Assembly: GCF_014636175.1 (NCBI RefSeq)
Contig: NZ_BMDW01000006.1
Coordinates: 62,001 to 126,000, forward strand
DNA length: 64,000 nucleotides
DNA from: Sphingomonas psychrolutea
GTDB taxonomy: Bacteria > Pseudomonadota > Alphaproteobacteria > Sphingomonadales > Sphingomonadaceae
Direction: 5' to 3'
How positions within the stretch are numbered: position 1 is the stretch's first letter; every line of letters begins with the position of its first letter. The position numbers and the translations under genes are program-made. Under the pieces are notes generated by a model. That model had not been told where the DNA came from, made no database searches, and was given only the letters and a program-made list of their open reading frames with translations. Of this stretch, positions 7,820 to 15,592 are shown one piece after another.

Positions 7820-9727
7820 ATGAACGTTACATCACGGAATGGAATCGGTGCCACGGCGCTGGCGGCCTTGGGATTCGTCGGCTTGGCGACCGCCGCCCAC
7901 GCGCAAACCGGAAGCGAATCGAGAGACTCCGCACCGATCCCCGAACCGATTGTCGTAACCGCATCGCGCACCGGCCAGGATGGAGCCGCATCGACCGCGA
8001 CGATCACAGCCGAGACGATCGCGCGCCTGCAGCCGCCAACGCTGCTCGATGCGCTGAACGATGTTGCCGGGGTGCGTGCGGTGTCGACCAATGGCGTGGG
8101 CGGGGGCAGCTTCGTTTCGATCCGCGGCGGCGAACCCAATTTCACGCTGGTGCTGGTCGATGGCATTCGCGTCAATAATGCGACCAACAGCCAGGGCGGC
8201 GCGTTCGATTTCACGCTGCTCGACCCCGGCTTGGTCGCGGCGGTCGAGGTCGAGCGCGGTCCCGCCTCGGCAATCCACGGGTCGGATGCGCTGGCGGGCG
8301 TCATCAACATCCGGCTGCGTGACCCGCGGCGCACTTCGACCGAGGTGACCGGTCGCGTCACGGCGGGCAGCGACAGCGAACGGGGCGGGGGAATCACGCT
8401 CGCGCACGGATGGAAAAGCGGTGGCCTGCTGCTCGGCGGCGCGGGCTATGACAGCGGCGCGAGCGATGCCGGATCCGACGTTCAGCGCGGTCAGGGCATT
8501 GCGCGCTTGCGCCAGCGCATCGGCGGCTATGACGCGACGCTGCTGGGGCTTTACGCGACGAACGACCACCGCGCCTTTCCGCAGGATAGCGGTGGCCCGA
8601 ACCTGGCCGTGAACCGCGCGAAAGAAGCGGTCAGCGGGACCTTGCTGACGCTCGGCGCGGCGTTGCGCCGAAGCCCGGAGGCGGCGGTGCGGCCGAATCT
8701 CTCCCTCAGCTGGTCGCAGCAGACCGACCAGTCGGCCACCCCGGCGATCGCGCGCGGGATCCTGTCAGCGGTGCCGGCGATCACCGCGCGCAACCGGCTG
8801 TCGCGGCTCGAGGCGATCGCGGATGTGACCGCTACGCTCGGGCCGCTTACCGCCACGGCGGGCGCTGCGCTGCTCGACGAACAGGGCCGCAGCACGGGCA
8901 CGATCGATTTCGGATTCCTCCTGCCGACCGACTTTCGCATCAATCGCCGGACGCTGAGCGGCTTTGCCGAGGCGACGCTGCGCCCCGGAGCGGGGTTCAC
9001 GCTCAATGCCGCCGGACGCTACGATTCGGTACGCAGCGGACCGCAAGTCTGGACCGGTCGCGGCGGCGTGGCGTGGCAGCCGAACGCGCACTTGCCGACG
9101 TTTTTCGCGCGCTATGGCACGGGCTTCAAGCTTCCCAGCTTCTACGCGCTCGGCAACCCGCTCATCGGTCGGCCCGGACTGCGGCCTGAGCGCAGCCGTG
9201 ATTGGGAGGGAGGCGCGGAATGGACGCGCCCGCAATATCGCCTGCATCTGGCCTATTTCGACAACCGCTTTCGCGATCTGATCGATTTCGATCCACTGAG
9301 CTTTGCGCTGGTCAACCGCGACCGCGTGGCGGTTACCGGGGTAGAGGGCGAAGCGACGCTGCGCGCCACGCGAAACCTCGACCTATCGGGGGCGCTGACC
9401 TGGCTAAGCATCGACAGCCCGACCCCGCTGCGCAATCGTCCGGACTGGCAAGGCAATGTGCGGCTCGCGTGGCGCCCGCTGCACCACGTCGAGCTAAACG
9501 GCGCAGTGCGCTTCAATGGCGATGATGCCGATAGCTCGGTCCCGACCGGATTGGTCGTGACGCGCGGCCGAGCGCAAGCGGATATCGGCGCGCGCTGGAC
9601 TGGCGCGGGCGGGGTCGGGGTGAGCGCGGTTGTGCGCAATCTCGCCGACAGCCGCGCCGAAACCGCGGTGGGGTTTCCCGAACTTGGGCGACGGCTGCTC
9701 GTGACCCTGATGGTCGGCGGGCGCTAA
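7820..9727 (+). CDS. TonB-dependent outer-membrane receptor (BtuB-like)
   Basis: The 635-residue product has a signal peptide (cut after AAHA, about residue 28), a TonB box in PIVVTASR (43-50), a plug domain with SIRGG, LVDGIRVNN and VEVERGPASAIHGSDALAG motifs, and a long beta-barrel with alternating strands. Length and plug resemble the BtuB/cobalamin or vitamin group more than large siderophore receptors. The upstream gap shows neither a cobalamin riboswitch nor a Fur box, so the substrate is open. GGAGGG at 7805-7810 supports the ATG at 7820; a much longer in-frame extension upstream overlaps other genes and is spurious. It is convergent with the barrel gene split by the transposon. Confidence 0.9.
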   Translation: MNVTSRNGIGATALAALGFVGLATAAHAQTGSESRDSAPIPEPIVVTASRTGQDGAASTATITAETIARLQPPTLLDALNDVAGVRAVSTNGVGGGSFVSIRGGEPNFTLVLVDGIRVNNATNSQGGAFDFTLLDPGLVAAVEVERGPASAIHGSDALAGVINIRLRDPRRTSTEVTGRVTAGSDSERGGGITLAHGWKSGGLLLGGAGYDSGASDAGSDVQRGQGIARLRQRIGGYDATLLGLYATNDHRAFPQDSGGPNLAVNRAKEAVSGTLLTLGAALRRSPEAAVRPNLSLSWSQQTDQSATPAIARGILSAVPAITARNRLSRLEAIADVTATLGPLTATAGAALLDEQGRSTGTIDFGFLLPTDFRINRRTLSGFAEATLRPGAGFTLNAAGRYDSVRSGPQVWTGRGGVAWQPNAHLPTFFARYGTGFKLPSFYALGNPLIGRPGLRPERSRDWEGGAEWTRPQYRLHLAYFDNRFRDLIDFDPLSFALVNRDRVAVTGVEGEATLRATRNLDLSGALTWLSIDSPTPLRNRPDWQGNVRLAWRPLHHVELNGAVRFNGDDADSSVPTGLVVTRGRAQADIGARWTGAGGVGVSAVVRNLADSRAETAVGFPELGRRLLVTLMVGGR

Positions 9728-9735
9728 CGCGTGGC

Positions 9736-9813
9736 TCAGAAGTCAGTCCCGAGCGTCAGTGCCGCCCCCGAACCGGGGCGCGCATCGCCCGCCACGCGTT
9801 GCCGCCAGTCGAC
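9736..9813 (-). pseudogene. Orphan 3' end of the outer-membrane barrel gene cut by the transposon
   Basis: Read on the minus strand, GTC GAC followed by codons for WRQRVAGDARPGSGAALTLG and then TDF and a TGA (9736-9738) continues the frame of the truncated barrel gene at 13164-14120 exactly once one copy of the 8-bp target duplication is removed. The restored protein ends in Phe, the usual last residue of outer-membrane barrels. The fragment has no start of its own. Confidence 0.88.
9806..9813. repeat. Target site duplication, left copy (CAGTCGAC)
   Basis: CAGTCGAC lies immediately outside the left terminal repeat and recurs at 13177-13184 outside the right one. Eight bases is the usual duplication for IS1595-family elements. 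Confidence 0.9.
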
Positions 9814-9839
9814 CGGCATTATGTAGCAAACGCACCAAG
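9814..9839 (+). repeat. Left terminal inverted repeat of the IS1595-type transposon
   Basis: The 26-bp end starts CGGCATTATGTAGCAA and matches the reverse complement of 13151-13176 at 23 of 26 positions (differences at positions 4, 17 and 18). Confidence 0.9.
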
Positions 9840-9922
9840 GGCGATGCGTTCCGCATCGTGCGCGGTGACGTATGATGCCATTTAGCGTGTCTGCTTTTTT
9901 TGCGGCGATGCTGGCGATGGCA

Positions 9923-10834
9923 TCAAGCCATTATTACCCGGTGGTTAGCTACATGGAGGTTTCGGAGCATCAACCGAGGCTCACGGAGGTTAATACCTCT
10001 ATTATCCGGATCGGAAATACGAACAACTCTGATAGTATGATGCCGCTCGCCAGTCAGTGGAGAAGCGTAACCACAAGCCAAAACGAGATTAAAATAGGTA
10101 CCCATTTCGTGCGCGGGGTACATATTCACGTAAGCATACCATTTACCGCTTATGGTGTTTTCCCCATGCGGCCCAATGGTTCCCTCTCCGCCTCCTTCTG
10201 CCGGAATACGGCGGGCGGCGGCTTCAGCGTGGGCGGTATAGTCAATCTCTGTGTAAAGTTCGTGGAAACCTGCTCCGCATGTGGCGTCAATAGCGGGAGA
10301 GTTCCCAGAGTTAATCAAGGTATATTCGAATTCGAAATTTATCATTCCGCCATCGATGGCGCATTTCGTGATTTTTATACCTTCAATGGATATCCACGGA
10401 CGCTGCCCAATCATGGCAATATCGTTGGATTTCTTCATCGCATCGGTTGCCAAACCGGTATCTTCCACGGCGCGACGGGTAAGAACGATCTGCTGATAAA
10501 GCAGGACGGTCCCGATCGCGGTAACGATAGCGCTCAGGCCAGCGATCAGGACTGCGTAAAAAGCCCATACCGCGCTCGCCTCTTGAGCAGCGAGGTCGCG
10601 GCGTTCCTTCTCCTCAGTATTGTTGGGATCGGGATTGCTTACGAATCGTTCCGCGAAGCTGGGAAGCCCCGCGCGTTCAAATTGAACCTGTTGCCGCTGG
10701 CAGGGATGCTCGGTGGCGCATGCCTTGGCAGCTATTCTCTTCTCATGCTCGTATTGGCTATCAGCTAGCGCTAGCGAAGCAAGGGCTAGGCATCCGACAA
10801 CCGTAGCGACGATGCCCCAATCGCTTCTAGACAT
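9923..10834 (-). CDS. Transposon passenger: membrane protein of unknown function
   Basis: The 303-residue product has an N-terminal hydrophobic segment (WGIVATVVGCLALASLALA), a central membrane helix (AVWAFYAVLIAGLSAIVTAI) followed by a short charged helix, and a soluble C-terminal half starting RPWISIEGIK. This RPWI(S/x)IEG layout recurs in unnamed proteins of mobile elements in alphaproteobacteria. Base composition is more AT-rich than the chromosome. Its start lies 49 bases inside the preceding DUF6471-type gene, suggesting coupled expression. A nearly full-length ORF on the opposite strand lacks protein-like features. The function is unknown. Confidence 0.75.
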   Translation of the reverse strand: MSRSDWGIVATVVGCLALASLALADSQYEHEKRIAAKACATEHPCQRQQVQFERAGLPSFAERFVSNPDPNNTEEKERRDLAAQEASAVWAFYAVLIAGLSAIVTAIGTVLLYQQIVLTRRAVEDTGLATDAMKKSNDIAMIGQRPWISIEGIKITKCAIDGGMINFEFEYTLINSGNSPAIDATCGAGFHELYTEIDYTAHAEAAARRIPAEGGGEGTIGPHGENTISGKWYAYVNMYPAHEMGTYFNLVLACGYASPLTGERHHTIRVVRISDPDNRGINLREPRLMLRNLHVANHRVIMA

Positions 10835-11013
10835 TGTACCAGGAACACCGCTGTAAATTTACCCCGTGCCAGCTTGTTCCTGATATTTGGCTCTGAGTCC
10901 ACGACCCCGATCGCCGCCAGCTTTTCCACGAGCTGCGCATAGGTCACGTTCCGGCGTTTCAGTTCTGCCTTAAGCAGCCCCTTCACCTTGGCTTCCCAAA
11001 CCGTATCTGACAT
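10786..11013 (-). CDS. Transposon passenger: DUF6471-type small protein
   Basis: The 75-residue product (MSDTVWEAKVKGLLKAELKR, then VTYAQLVEKLAAIGV and LARGKFTAVFLVQCLEAIG) has the length and helix pattern of DUF6471 proteins, a helix-turn-helix-like family often seen next to IS1595-type transposases. I recognise this from memory, not by search. GGAG eight bases upstream supports the ATG at 11013 rather than longer in-frame extensions. It is divergent from the transposase across about 100 bp and could regulate both directions, which is inference. Confidence 0.78.
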   Translation of the reverse strand: MSDTVWEAKVKGLLKAELKRRNVTYAQLVEKLAAIGVVDSEPNIRNKLARGKFTAVFLVQCLEAIGASSLRLSDA

Positions 11014-11115
11014 CAAAAGCACTCCGTTCGTCGCAAATGCACTCATATACGATACGTTCGCCCTTGCATAGAGTGCGTCATTGCCACTATATCCGATGCA
11101 TAAGCACTGGATACG

Positions 11116-12072
11116 ATGACAATGCAACATTTTCTCCTCTCTGCCGCCGCCCGCACCTTGAGCCTCAAAACGGTTTTCAAGATGGGCGAAGATGCCGCTT
11201 ACGAGGCTTTTCGCATGATGCGCTGGCCGGATGGCGAAGCGACGTGCCCGCGTTGCGGCTGTGCAGAGACGTACTCGATCACCACCCGCAAGCGCTTCAA
11301 GTGCGTCGGTTGCCATCACCAATTCAGCGTCACGAGCGGCACGATCTTCGCCAGCCGCAAGCTGTCGTACACCGATCTGCTCGCCGCTATCGTGATCTTC
11401 GTGAACGGCGCTAAGGGCGTGTCGGCGCTTCAAGTCAGCCGCGATCTGGACGTGCAATACAAGACGGCTTTCGTTCTCTCGCACAAGCTGCGCGAAGCGA
11501 TGGCGCTCGAAGCGCAGGGCCGCGTTCTGGACGGCGTGGTTGAAGTCGATGGCGCATACTTTGGCGGTTACGTTAAGCCCGCCAATATCAAGTCAGAGCG
11601 CGCCGATCGTCGCACCCGCCTTGCACAGTCAGGCAAGCGCCAGTCGGTCGTGGTGATGCGCGAGCGCAAGGGCGACACGCTTACGTTCGTCGGCACCCGC
11701 GAAGCCGAGGGCGTCGCTCTGGTTGCTAAGCACGTCGAAGCTGGCACGGTCGTTCATGCCGATGAAGCCTCGCACTGGGATGCCCTGCACGCCCGTTACG
11801 AGACGTACCGGATCAACCACAGCGAGGCTTACTCGCTCAACGGCGCTTGCACCAACCAAGCGGAGTCGTTCTTCTCGCGCCTCCGCCGCGCCGAAGTCGG
11901 TACGCACCACCACATCGCAGGGCCGTATCTGTCGGCTTACGCTGGCGAGATGGCATGGCGCGAAGACAACCGCCGCGTCGCCAACGGCGAGCAAGCCGGG
12001 ATGGTCGTTCGGTCGGCTATGGTATCGCCAGTGTCGCGCAAGTGGGCGGGGTATTGGCAGCGGGGGGCTTGA
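11116..12072 (+). CDS. IS1595-family (ISXO2-like) transposase
   Basis: The 318-residue enzyme has an N-terminal zinc ribbon (Cys44, Cys47, Cys63, Cys66; CPRCG and CVGC) and a catalytic core with Asp145 in VEVDGAYFGG, Asp216 in HADE and Asn247 in TNQAESFF, followed by a His-rich GTHHH. This D-D-N pattern, with Asn in place of the usual Glu, is the hallmark of the IS1595 group. No frameshift or stop interrupts it and the terminal repeats are well kept, so the element may still be mobile. The start could also be the next ATG (11122). The stop is followed at once by a 20-bp palindrome. Confidence 0.95.
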   Translation: MTMQHFLLSAAARTLSLKTVFKMGEDAAYEAFRMMRWPDGEATCPRCGCAETYSITTRKRFKCVGCHHQFSVTSGTIFASRKLSYTDLLAAIVIFVNGAKGVSALQVSRDLDVQYKTAFVLSHKLREAMALEAQGRVLDGVVEVDGAYFGGYVKPANIKSERADRRTRLAQSGKRQSVVVMRERKGDTLTFVGTREAEGVALVAKHVEAGTVVHADEASHWDALHARYETYRINHSEAYSLNGACTNQAESFFSRLRRAEVGTHHHIAGPYLSAYAGEMAWREDNRRVANGEQAGMVVRSAMVSPVSRKWAGYWQRGA

Positions 12073-12091
12073 TATAACGAAATCGTTATAT
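12072..12091. repeat. AT-rich palindrome at the transposase stop
   Basis: ATATAACGA and TCGTTATAT form perfect 9-bp arms around AA, beginning on the last base of the transposase stop codon. It could be an operator or a weak terminator; there is no T run. Confidence 0.6.
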
Positions 12092-12442
12092 GACCTGCGG
12101 ACGGACTAAAACGGGCGGAACAGCCCTAGAACACCCCCGATTTGCCGATTTAAGACCCGTACGGCGCATATGAATCAAAAACTAACAAACTGCCTGTGGC
12201 GCTGAAATGGCGCTGTACGGGGCTGTGAGTCGATTCAGGGCTTGGCGAGAGCGCGTTTATGGCTTACAGACAAAAGCGAGCCGGAAGGAGCTACCAACTC
12301 CGACCGACTCGCTTGTTGTTGTTGTTGTCTTAATACCACCTGCTTGGGCCAGCAGGCAGCGCCGTGATCACGAGGGCCTTACTAGCCTTTTTGGTTCATT
12401 GCGTCAACTCTGGCTCGAGCTTTTTTTAGAAAGCTCAAGTCT
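12073..12442. other. Structured noncoding stretch inside the transposon
   Basis: This is the only gap above 300 bases. It holds no convincing gene. It contains the 12072-12091 palindrome, a direct repeat GGCGCTG (12198-12204, 12209-12215 approximately), a long hairpin 12274-12314 (AAGCGAGCCGG against CCGACTCGCTT with an inner GGAG/CTCC step), a second hairpin 12339-12356 (CCTGCT/AGCAGG), a CAGCGCC that could pair with the GGCGCTG copies and enclose both hairpins, and a terminator-like AGGGC...AGCCTTTTT near 12373-12392. A last hairpin (GAGCTTT/AAAGCTC, about 12416-12437) lies just before the HTH gene. A small RNA is possible but unproven. Confidence 0.45.
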
Positions 12443-12634
12443 ATGAAACGCAAAGCATCGCCTCCAATCACGCCTGAAATGGCGGCTCATATCAAGTTCC
12501 TGATCAAGGAACGCGGCTTGTTTCAACATCAAGCGGCGGCGCTACTCGGCGTCAATCAAGGCCGTGTGTCGGAACTCGTAAACGGGAAAACGCATCCCGA
12601 AGTGCCCCCGGCACAAGGTTCGTTCCCCTTCTAA
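12443..12634 (+). CDS. Transposon passenger: small XRE-type HTH protein
   Basis: The 63-residue product has one helix-turn-helix: FQHQAAALLGVNQGRVSELV at about residues 27-46, between an ITPEMAAHIKFL lead helix and a short Pro-rich tail. Such compact XRE-like proteins are widespread in alphaproteobacteria and bind DNA as dimers. There is no strong Shine-Dalgarno; a 7-bp hairpin occupies the 25 bases before the ATG and might control translation. It may regulate the transposon or be cargo; the target is not visible. Confidence 0.75.
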   Translation: MKRKASPPITPEMAAHIKFLIKERGLFQHQAAALLGVNQGRVSELVNGKTHPEVPPAQGSFPF

Positions 12635-12640
12635 GAACTA

Positions 12641-12665
12641 GGGCGCGCCGTGCGATGGCGCGCCC
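12641..12665. terminator. Bidirectional hairpin between convergent passenger genes
   Basis: GGGCGCGCC and GGCGCGCCC form a perfect 9-bp stem with a 7-base loop in the 33-bp gap between the HTH gene and the convergent coiled-coil gene. There is no long T run. Confidence 0.6.
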
Positions 12666-12667
12666 AT

Positions 12668-13108
12668 TCATACCAACCGCCACTCCAGTTCCGCCCCGCT
12701 CCCATACTTAGCCCCGGTCACGACACCCCGCTTGCGCAGCCGGTAAAAGGCATCCGCCGCGCGCTTCCGCATAAGCGTCATGGCAACGCGGTCGCGCGGG
12801 TCGATCTGGCGCTCTGCACTTAGCGCCGCCGCTGCCTCTAACGTTCGTACAGGCCCGTCAGAGCGCCGTAGCAAGTCCAACAGGAAGCGTTGCAACTCCG
12901 TCGTGCCGTCCGCTGCTACAGGCGCTCGCTTGCGCTCTGGCAGATCGGACGCGGTGAGGCCGGGGCTGAATACCAAAACGGCGCGGTCTATCGCCTCTAG
13001 CGATGCGGCGGCATCCTCCCAACGCTGGCGGTGTGTCTCTACCTCGCACGCCAGTTCCGCCCGCTTGCGCAATAGCCCCGATAGGGTCTGATCGTATCCG
13101 TCCTGCAT
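12668..13108 (-). CDS. Transposon passenger: coiled-coil protein of unknown function
   Basis: The 146-residue product starts with a helical, probably coiled-coil segment (TLSGLLRKRAELACEVETHR), has a short linker, then a C-terminal helical domain with a wing-like end (FYRLRKRGVVTGAKYGSG, LEWRLV) that resembles a small winged-helix fold. Similar two-part proteins of about 150 residues occur in sphingomonad accessory regions, from memory. It lies against the right terminal repeat, transcribed inward. A DNA-binding role is a guess from the C-terminal pattern. Confidence 0.7.
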   Translation of the reverse strand: MQDGYDQTLSGLLRKRAELACEVETHRQRWEDAAASLEAIDRAVLVFSPGLTASDLPERKRAPVAADGTTELQRFLLDLLRRSDGPVRTLEAAAALSAERQIDPRDRVAMTLMRKRAADAFYRLRKRGVVTGAKYGSGAELEWRLV

Positions 13109-13150
13109 ATGATGACATTAGCGGTTGCGGGCGGTTACAAACAGTGTAGA

Positions 13151-13176
13151 CTTGGTGCAATTGCTACATAATACCG
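13151..13176 (-). repeat. Right terminal inverted repeat of the transposon
   Basis: Its reverse complement starts CGGTATTATGTAGCAA and matches the left end at 23 of 26 positions. It supplies the in-frame ATG TAG that now ends the truncated barrel gene. Confidence 0.9.
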
Positions 13177-14120
13177 CAGTCGACCGAGACGCGCAGCCGC
13201 TGCTTGCCGAGCGGGAGTGTAGCGCCGAGCGTGGGGCCGAGATCGAGGCGCGCCGCACCGCGTTGCGCGCCGCCCCACGCGCCCGCGCCCAGATCGACTC
13301 GCACGCCGCCAATTGCGCCGAGCGGATGCGCAACGCGCGCGGCGCCGTCCGCATAGGGTTCGCTCCCCGCGCGGCGGATCACCCCCGCTTGGCCATAGGC
13401 CTCGAGCCGGAAATCGAGCGGCAGCGCGACCGGACCAACGCCACCGACCACGCCGAGCGCCGGGCCGCTGCGCCCGCCATCAAGCGCGAAACGCTGTTCG
13501 GCGACCAGTCGGACGGGGAGGCGCGACGGCTGCCACTCCACGCCGAGCGCCGCCTCGCGCAGGCCGCGCCCGATCGGAGTGGTGACGCGCGCCGCCAGCG
13601 CGAGACGATGCCGACGATCGACCAGATAGGCGATCCGCGCGCCCGCTTGCGCTCCGCCGAGCTGCCCGCCCAGCCCGCCCGGCGCGATCCCCGCGCCGCC
13701 GCGCGCGACCAGCCAGGCACTGCCCGACCAGCGCGACGGCAGTCGCTTCGGTGGATCGCGCGGAATCGGACGCGGCACGCCGGGGAGCAAAGGATCGGGT
13801 TCCTCGACGGGCACCGCATCGCCGAAGCGCACCAGCCCGAGCAAGGCAAGCGCGACGCGCGTCGGATCGGCGCTGCGACGGCGGAACGAAGCGAAAGCGG
13901 CGCGCGCGCGCGGTGGCGCGGTCTGGTGGCCCGATCCGGATCGTACGGCGTCAGGCGGCGCGGCGGGTCGAGCCAGAATGGCGGCGACCGGAAACGGCGC
14001 GAGCGCGCGCAACACCTCTGCTGGCGGTTCGAACTGCGGCCACAGCATCACGACGCGAAGACCGATCCATCCGCAGAGCACGGTGCCCAGAAAACGCAGC
14101 GGCCTGCCCTGCCCCGGCAT
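13164..14120 (-). CDS. Outer-membrane barrel-like protein, C terminus removed by the transposon
   Basis: The ORF (318 residues from the ATG at 14120, ATGA-overlapped with the glycosyltransferase upstream) has an N-terminal membrane segment, a Pro/Arg-rich linker, then about 150 residues of alternating strands typical of an outer-membrane barrel. It ends LRVSVD followed by CGIM, four residues read from the transposon end. Without the insertion it would continue WRQRVAGDAR and finish LGTDF (9736-9813). Loss of the last strand and terminal Phe should prevent insertion by the BAM complex, so the gene is probably inactive. Its place after an NfrB-like gene suggests an export partner. Confidence 0.8.
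   Translation of the reverse strand: MPGQGRPLRFLGTVLCGWIGLRVVMLWPQFEPPAEVLRALAPFPVAAILARPAAPPDAVRSGSGHQTAPPRARAAFASFRRRSADPTRVALALLGLVRFGDAVPVEEPDPLLPGVPRPIPRDPPKRLPSRWSGSAWLVARGGAGIAPGGLGGQLGGAQAGARIAYLVDRRHRLALAARVTTPIGRGLREAALGVEWQPSRLPVRLVAEQRFALDGGRSGPALGVVGGVGPVALPLDFRLEAYGQAGVIRRAGSEPYADGAARVAHPLGAIGGVRVDLGAGAWGGAQRGAARLDLGPTLGATLPLGKQRLRVSVDCGIM
13177..13184. repeat. Target site duplication, right copy (CAGTCGAC)
   Basis: Identical to 9806-9813 and directly outside the right terminal repeat. Confidence 0.9.
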
Positions 14121-15466
14121 CAAGCGTCGCTTGGCTTGCGCGCAATGGCATCGTCCGGAAAGACGTGGGCGGTCTTGTCCCAGATCAACGTGCCGCCCAG
14201 CAACGAGCGGACATACGCGGTGACCGCGCGCCGTGCCGCCAGCAACGCGACCAGATTGCCGACCAACACACGCGGCAGCGACCACAGCGCCTCACGCCAG
14301 CCATAGGCCTGCCCGGTGAACAACGCGCGCGACGCGAGCCGCCAGCCGAGCAGCGTGGCGTTGACGCGTAACAGCACCTCCATCGGCCGCGACAATGGCG
14401 GCGCAGGCACGCCCGCCACCGCATGCACCAGCTGCGAAGCGCCCCATGCCACCAGCGCGACATAGGCCACCGCCAACACCAGCACCGCAAGCGGCGCGCG
14501 GCGGTCGCGCATCCGCATCCAATGTTCGCGCCAGTCGAGCGTGCGCGTCCAGCCAATGCGGTCCCACCCGGCCAGCGCAATGCCCGTCATCCACCGCGCC
14601 TTTTGCCGGACCGCCGCGTCGAGCGTCGCGGGGAAAAACGCGCGCACTGCGACCAACGGTCCGCCCGGCCGCTCACGCACCCGCGCCAGCACACCGGCAC
14701 CGCCAAGCCCCGCGATCCGCAGGCCCAGTTCGTAATCCTCGGTCAGCGATCCGGCATCGAACGGCAGGCCGCCCTGCGCCGCCGCGATCCGATCGAGCAT
14801 CGCACGGTCGATCGCGCAGCCGACCCCGGCCAGCGGCAATCCCGCGCCAAGCGCCTGCCGCACGACCAGATTTTTCGCATGCGCCTCTGAAAATTCATCG
14901 GCATAATGGCCCGATATCAACGTCGCTGCCGGGTCGATCAACGGCAGCACCGGCACTTGCACGACCGCATAGGTCCCGATCAGCGCATCGAACACGCGTA
15001 GTTCGCCGGGGTGCACGACATCCTCAGCGTCGTGGAGCACCACCGCCGCCGCACGCCCGCCGTCGCGCGCCTCCTCCCGTTGCAGCGCGCGCCACAGCGT
15101 GTTGAGGCAATCGGCCTTGGTCGTCGGGCCGTCATGCGCGCCGATCACCAGCCGAACGCGCCGATCATCCGCCGCCACATCGGCCACCGCTGCGATCGTC
15201 GCGCGATCATTGGGATAGGTACCGACATAGAGCCGATAGTCGGGATGATCGAACCGCACGAGGCTCGCACGCAGCATCGGGCCGATCACGGTAGCCTCGT
15301 CCCATGCGGGAACGAACACAGCGATCCGGCGCGGCGAGGACGTATAGCGATCGAGCAACGCGGGGACGGCCCGCGCCCGCCGTCCGCGCGCGGTCCCGCA
15401 CCACGCCAGATCGACCGCCAGATCATCCAGCCCACCAATCAGAAAACCAATGGCTGCGAACAGCAT
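14120..15466 (-). CDS. NfrB-like membrane glycosyltransferase (family 2)
   Basis: The 448-residue product has a GT-A glycosyltransferase domain (PAWDEATVIGPML near 55-67; HDAEDVVHPGEL carrying the DxD-like metal site; LTEDYELGLR; QKARWMTG, a QxxRW-type motif) and membrane helices at both ends. HDAEDVVHP is typical of NfrB, the inner-membrane partner of the phage N4 receptor system and of a secreted polysaccharide pathway. The protein here lacks the C-terminal cyclic-di-GMP-binding domain of the longer E. coli NfrB. It probably polymerises or transfers sugar at the inner membrane; the product is unknown. The next gene, an outer-membrane barrel, has been broken by the transposon. Confidence 0.82.
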   Translation of the reverse strand: MLFAAIGFLIGGLDDLAVDLAWCGTARGRRARAVPALLDRYTSSPRRIAVFVPAWDEATVIGPMLRASLVRFDHPDYRLYVGTYPNDRATIAAVADVAADDRRVRLVIGAHDGPTTKADCLNTLWRALQREEARDGGRAAAVVLHDAEDVVHPGELRVFDALIGTYAVVQVPVLPLIDPAATLISGHYADEFSEAHAKNLVVRQALGAGLPLAGVGCAIDRAMLDRIAAAQGGLPFDAGSLTEDYELGLRIAGLGGAGVLARVRERPGGPLVAVRAFFPATLDAAVRQKARWMTGIALAGWDRIGWTRTLDWREHWMRMRDRRAPLAVLVLAVAYVALVAWGASQLVHAVAGVPAPPLSRPMEVLLRVNATLLGWRLASRALFTGQAYGWREALWSLPRVLVGNLVALLAARRAVTAYVRSLLGGTLIWDKTAHVFPDDAIARKPSDA

Positions 15467-15592
15467 CGTCTCGCGCGTGAGCGCATCGAGCGCCGCCTAA
15501 GCCCAATCTGCCCCCACCCGACGCGCTCCCCTCGACCGCTCCCGCGAGTCGCTCTAGACAGTTTTCAACATCCGTGGCGATCGGGCAAATAT

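Larger units (their letters stand above)
9814..13176. mobile_element. IS1595-family transposon with four passenger genes
   Basis: The 3,363-bp element is bounded by 26-bp inverted repeats (23/26 identical) and a perfect 8-bp target duplication. Contents in order: membrane protein (minus), DUF6471-type protein (minus), DDN transposase (plus), a 370-bp structured noncoding stretch, a small HTH protein (plus), a bidirectional hairpin and a coiled-coil protein (minus). A plain IS1595-type element needs about 1 kb, so two thirds of this one is cargo. The left passenger is visibly richer in A and T than the surrounding chromosome, which suggests recent arrival. The family is known to include derivatives with passengers; this cargo set I cannot assign to a named element. 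Confidence 0.92.

Noticed and set aside
9872..10768. 298-codon plus-strand frame opposite the transposon membrane-protein gene
   Set aside because: The minus-strand protein has plausible membrane helices and coupling to the DUF6471-type gene; the plus frame has neither.
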